Below, in pieces: positions 5,974 through 7,837 of a DNA stretch of 7,837 bases. The stretch covers positions 1 through 7,837 of the forward strand of contig DQTM01000162.1 in NCBI GenBank assembly GCA_015662785.1, given 5' to 3'. The stretch is from Sulfurospirillum arcachonense. GTDB taxonomy: Bacteria > Campylobacterota > Campylobacteria > Campylobacterales > Sulfurospirillaceae. A model generated the notes under the pieces. That model was given only the letters and a program-made list of their open reading frames with translations, was not told the DNA's origin and did no database searches. The position numbers and the translations under genes are program-made. Every line of letters begins with the position of its first letter. Positions within the stretch are counted from its first letter, which is position 1.

Positions 5974-6815
5974 TAAACTTCTTTGTAGTTTTTTGCAATT
6001 TTAAGACCAAGTGACTCTATCATCTGTTTGTCTTTGTTTATAGCTTCGCCACTTGTTGTAAGATAATCTCCTATAACAATAGCATTTGCACCAGCTTCAA
6101 AAATTTCATTTTGTCTATCTTTAAAAGTAGTTTCTCGTCCACCGGCAACCATAAGTTTAACATTAGGAAGTTCACTTCTTACCCATTTTATAAGTTCTAG
6201 TCCTTCATCTACATGTAAAGGTTCTGCTTTTAGAGGAAGTGCAGGATTTGGAATAAAAAAGTTAAGGGGTACTGTTTTTGGATTGAGTCTTTTAAGAGCA
6301 TTTATAAAAGAAACTCTCTGCTCATCACTTTCACCAAGCCCAAATATACCACCACTCACCAGATTTAACCCAGCTTCATTTACATGTAGACATGTTTGAA
6401 ATCTCTCTTGCCATGAGTGAGAGGTACAGATGTTTGGGTAATAATCTTCAGAACTCTCAAGGTTATGATTGTACGAAGTAACACCAGCCTCTTTTAGTTC
6501 TTTAAGTTGCTCTAAAGTAGCCGTTCCGTTACAAGCGATGATGTTTAGTTCAGGAATCTCAGTTCTAATTACACTTGCAACTTCGCAGATGAACTTTAGT
6601 TTTGTGTTGTTCAGACCTTTTCCAGAAGTCACCAAACAAAAACCAGAAGCACCTTTGCTTCTAGCTGCTTTTGCTTCTTTCAAGATTTGAGATACATCTT
6701 TGTATGAGTATCTCTCTATATCTGCGTTGTGTTTTATGCTTTGTGTACAAAACTTGCAATCCTCATTACAGCTTCCGCTTGAAACATTACAGATAGAACA
6801 CAAAAAAACTGGCAT
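5973..6815 (-). CDS. bioB: Biotin synthase (radical SAM), variant cluster ligand
   Basis: Inserts sulfur into dethiobiotin to make biotin, using a radical-SAM [4Fe-4S] cluster and a sacrificial [2Fe-2S] cluster. The product is 280 residues, matching the short form in H. pylori and C. jejuni rather than E. coli (346). The radical SAM triad is Cys16, Cys20, Cys23 (CNEDCKFC). Expected [2Fe-2S] ligands are Cys60 (GFCLVTSG), Cys95 (IIACNG) and Arg227 (VAGGRE). The position of E. coli Cys188, Cys in the two relatives as I recall them, is Val153 (LNLVSGGIFG; codon GTG at 6357-6359). The rest of the TIM barrel (YNHNLES, GGIFGLGES, NFFIPNPALPLK, GDYLTTSGE) is intact. The ATG overlaps the topA TAA (TAATG), with AAAGAAGAG just upstream. 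The gene contains two TACATGTA palindromes. Confidence 0.93.
   Translation of the reverse strand: MPVFLCSICNVSSGSCNEDCKFCTQSIKHNADIERYSYKDVSQILKEAKAARSKGASGFCLVTSGKGLNNTKLKFICEVASVIRTEIPELNIIACNGTATLEQLKELKEAGVTSYNHNLESSEDYYPNICTSHSWQERFQTCLHVNEAGLNLVSGGIFGLGESDEQRVSFINALKRLNPKTVPLNFFIPNPALPLKAEPLHVDEGLELIKWVRSELPNVKLMVAGGRETTFKDRQNEIFEAGANAIVIGDYLTTSGEAINKDKQMIESLGLKIAKNYKEV
6209..6220 (-). repeat. Palindrome copy 5 (CTTTACATGTAG on the minus strand), in bioB
   Basis: Exact copy of the 12-mer at 1145-1156 and 3366-3377, with core at 6210-6217. In bioB it encodes Leu-His-Val (residues 200-202). Confidence 0.75.
6379..6389 (+). repeat. Palindrome copy 6 (TTTACATGTAG), in bioB
   Basis: Eleven of twelve bases match the repeat consensus, with core at 6381-6388. 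Read on the bioB strand it is CTACATGTAAA and encodes Leu-His-Val (residues 143-145). A further ACATGT follows at 6390-6395 without the flanking T and A. Confidence 0.72.
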
Positions 6816-7837
6816 TAAAACTCTTCTTTATGTTTACATTTAAAACACTCATAGTAACTTTTTGTTTTGAGCTCTTTTTTGCCCATCATGCCTTCGCACT
6901 CTGGGCACTTCTTATCTGTTGGTTCAAAGTTTGCTATAAACTTACACTTAGGATAATTCCCACAGCCAAAGAATTTACCACGGCGTGACATACGTTCAAC
7001 TATATCTCCACCACAATCAGGACACTTTACACTAAGGATTATCTGAGGTTTTTTCTCTGTTTTGCCTAGGTTTTTAGTGTACTTACACTTTGGAAAAGTA
7101 CTACAACTAATGAATTCTCCATAACGACCTTTTCTTTTTACAAGAGGCTCGCCACAATCAGGACAATCTTCACCTGTAGGAATGACTACTTTTAAGCTTT
7201 TAATATTTTCTTTACCATCAGCAATCTTTTTCATAAACGGCACATAAAAATCATTTAGTACTTCTTGCCAGTCAGCTTTGTCTTCTGCTATGAGGTCTAG
7301 TGTCTCTTCCATGTTTGAAGTAAAAGAGCTGTCTACTATCTCTGCAAAATGCTCTTCTAGCATTTTTATAACAGTAAAAGCATTTTCACTAGGAATAATC
7401 TGTTTTTTCTCTATGGTTATATAAGTTCTTGCTACAAGTGTTGATATTGTTGGAGCATAAGTAGAAGGTCTACCAATCCCTAAACTCTCTATTTTTCTAA
7501 TCAAACTTGCTTCAGAGTAGCGTGATGGTGGTTCTGTAAAGTGCTGATTTGCTTCAAGTTTACTTAAATCTATGCTTTGGTTTAGTTTTAAATCAGGAAG
7601 AAGTTTATCTTTATCGCTCACACCATAAGCTCTATAAAATCCATCAAAAAGGAGTTTTCTACCACTTGCTTTGAACTCTCCGCTGTCACTTTTGAAGATA
7701 ATGCTTTGTGATTCAAACTTTGCACTGTTCATCTGTGAAGCTAAAAATCTGTTATATATAAGTGAGTAGAGTTTAAGCTCATCTGGTTTCAAAAAATCTT
7801 TTGCAATCTGTGGAGTAAAGTCAATGAGAGTAGGGCG
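6815..7837 (-). CDS. topA: DNA topoisomerase I, C-terminal part (5' end outside window)
   Basis: Type IA topoisomerase that relaxes negative supercoils. Only the C-terminal 340 residues are here: the frame stays open to the window edge, and the 15 codons before the in-frame TTG at 7790-7792 read RPTLIDFTPQIAKDF, matching the family's AIRPT region, so that TTG is not the start. Conserved SRYSEASL (fragment residues 105-112) and LGIGRPSTY (119-127) belong to the toroid core; the catalytic Tyr should lie upstream, outside the window. The end carries three tetracysteine zinc-ribbon repeats: Cys 225/228/245/251, 272/275/292/298 and 311/314/331/334, the last with a shorter final spacing. These bind single-stranded DNA in E. 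coli TopA. The TAA overlaps the bioB ATG, so topA probably leads the topA-bioB-antiporter operon. Confidence 0.97.
   Translation of the reverse strand, partial: RPTLIDFTPQIAKDFLKPDELKLYSLIYNRFLASQMNSAKFESQSIIFKSDSGEFKASGRKLLFDGFYRAYGVSDKDKLLPDLKLNQSIDLSKLEANQHFTEPPSRYSEASLIRKIESLGIGRPSTYAPTISTLVARTYITIEKKQIIPSENAFTVIKMLEEHFAEIVDSSFTSNMEETLDLIAEDKADWQEVLNDFYVPFMKKIADGKENIKSLKVVIPTGEDCPDCGEPLVKRKGRYGEFISCSTFPKCKYTKNLGKTEKKPQIILSVKCPDCGGDIVERMSRRGKFFGCGNYPKCKFIANFEPTDKKCPECEGMMGKKELKTKSYYECFKCKHKEEF

Noticed and set aside
6469..6690. 73-residue plus-strand frame inside bioB
   Set aside because: Antisense to conserved bioB sequence with no ribosome site or family match.
7790..7792. TTG as the true start of a short topoisomerase-like protein
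   Set aside because: The frame is open to the window edge and the codons before TTG match the conserved AIRPT region, so this is the middle of topA.
1..7837. CRISPR array, insertion sequence, tRNA or rRNA, defence island
   Set aside because: No regularly spaced repeats, transposase, terminal inverted repeats or structural RNA seen; the genes are core housekeeping with consistent composition.

Overview
The window looks like housekeeping chromosome from a free-living member of the Campylobacterota (epsilonproteobacteria), most likely near Sulfurimonas. The sequence is AT-rich and tightly packed. It carries the block recA, eno, small FtsB/DivIC-like gene, AMIN-domain gene, an order I recall from Helicobacter pylori (HP0153 to HP0156). 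It also encodes a short (280 aa) epsilon-type BioB and several stop/start overlaps. Genus-level placement is inference; no rRNA gene or other taxonomic marker is present.

Plus-strand half (1-3364): a weak hairpin and a candidate -10 box precede recA (105-1139). eno (1175-2443) follows after 35 bases. A 94-residue single-pass membrane coiled-coil protein (2443-2727) overlaps the eno stop codon. A periplasmic AMIN-domain gene (2727-3364) starts on the stop of the coiled-coil gene. The AMIN gene is broken by a frameshift near 3122-3149: the first frame stops at 3149, but the rest of the AMIN domain is intact in the -1 frame up to a stop at 3364, so what looks like a 255-base gap is the second half of the gene.

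Minus-strand half (3405-7837): gltA (citrate synthase) converges on the AMIN gene across a 40-base spacer that holds an inverted pair of palindromic repeats. gltA has its own AT-rich leader with a TATAAT box inside a 6-bp inverted repeat. Further along, topA (its 5' end lies beyond the window edge), bioB and a cation/proton antiporter form a probable operon in which each stop overlaps the next start as TAATG.

The genes cover recombination (recA), central carbon metabolism (eno, gltA), envelope or division functions (FtsB-like, AMIN), cofactor synthesis (bioB), DNA topology (topA) and ion homeostasis (antiporter). They are not one pathway. The points most worth following up are: (1) six copies of the palindrome TACATGTA, mostly within a shared 12-mer CTTTACATGTAG, in both spacers and genes; (2) the frameshifted AMIN gene, broken directly beside one copy; (3) a Cys-to-Val change in BioB at the position of a [2Fe-2S] cluster ligand. 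I found no CRISPR array, mobile element, tRNA or rRNA, and no clear evidence of a defence or other novel multi-gene system.
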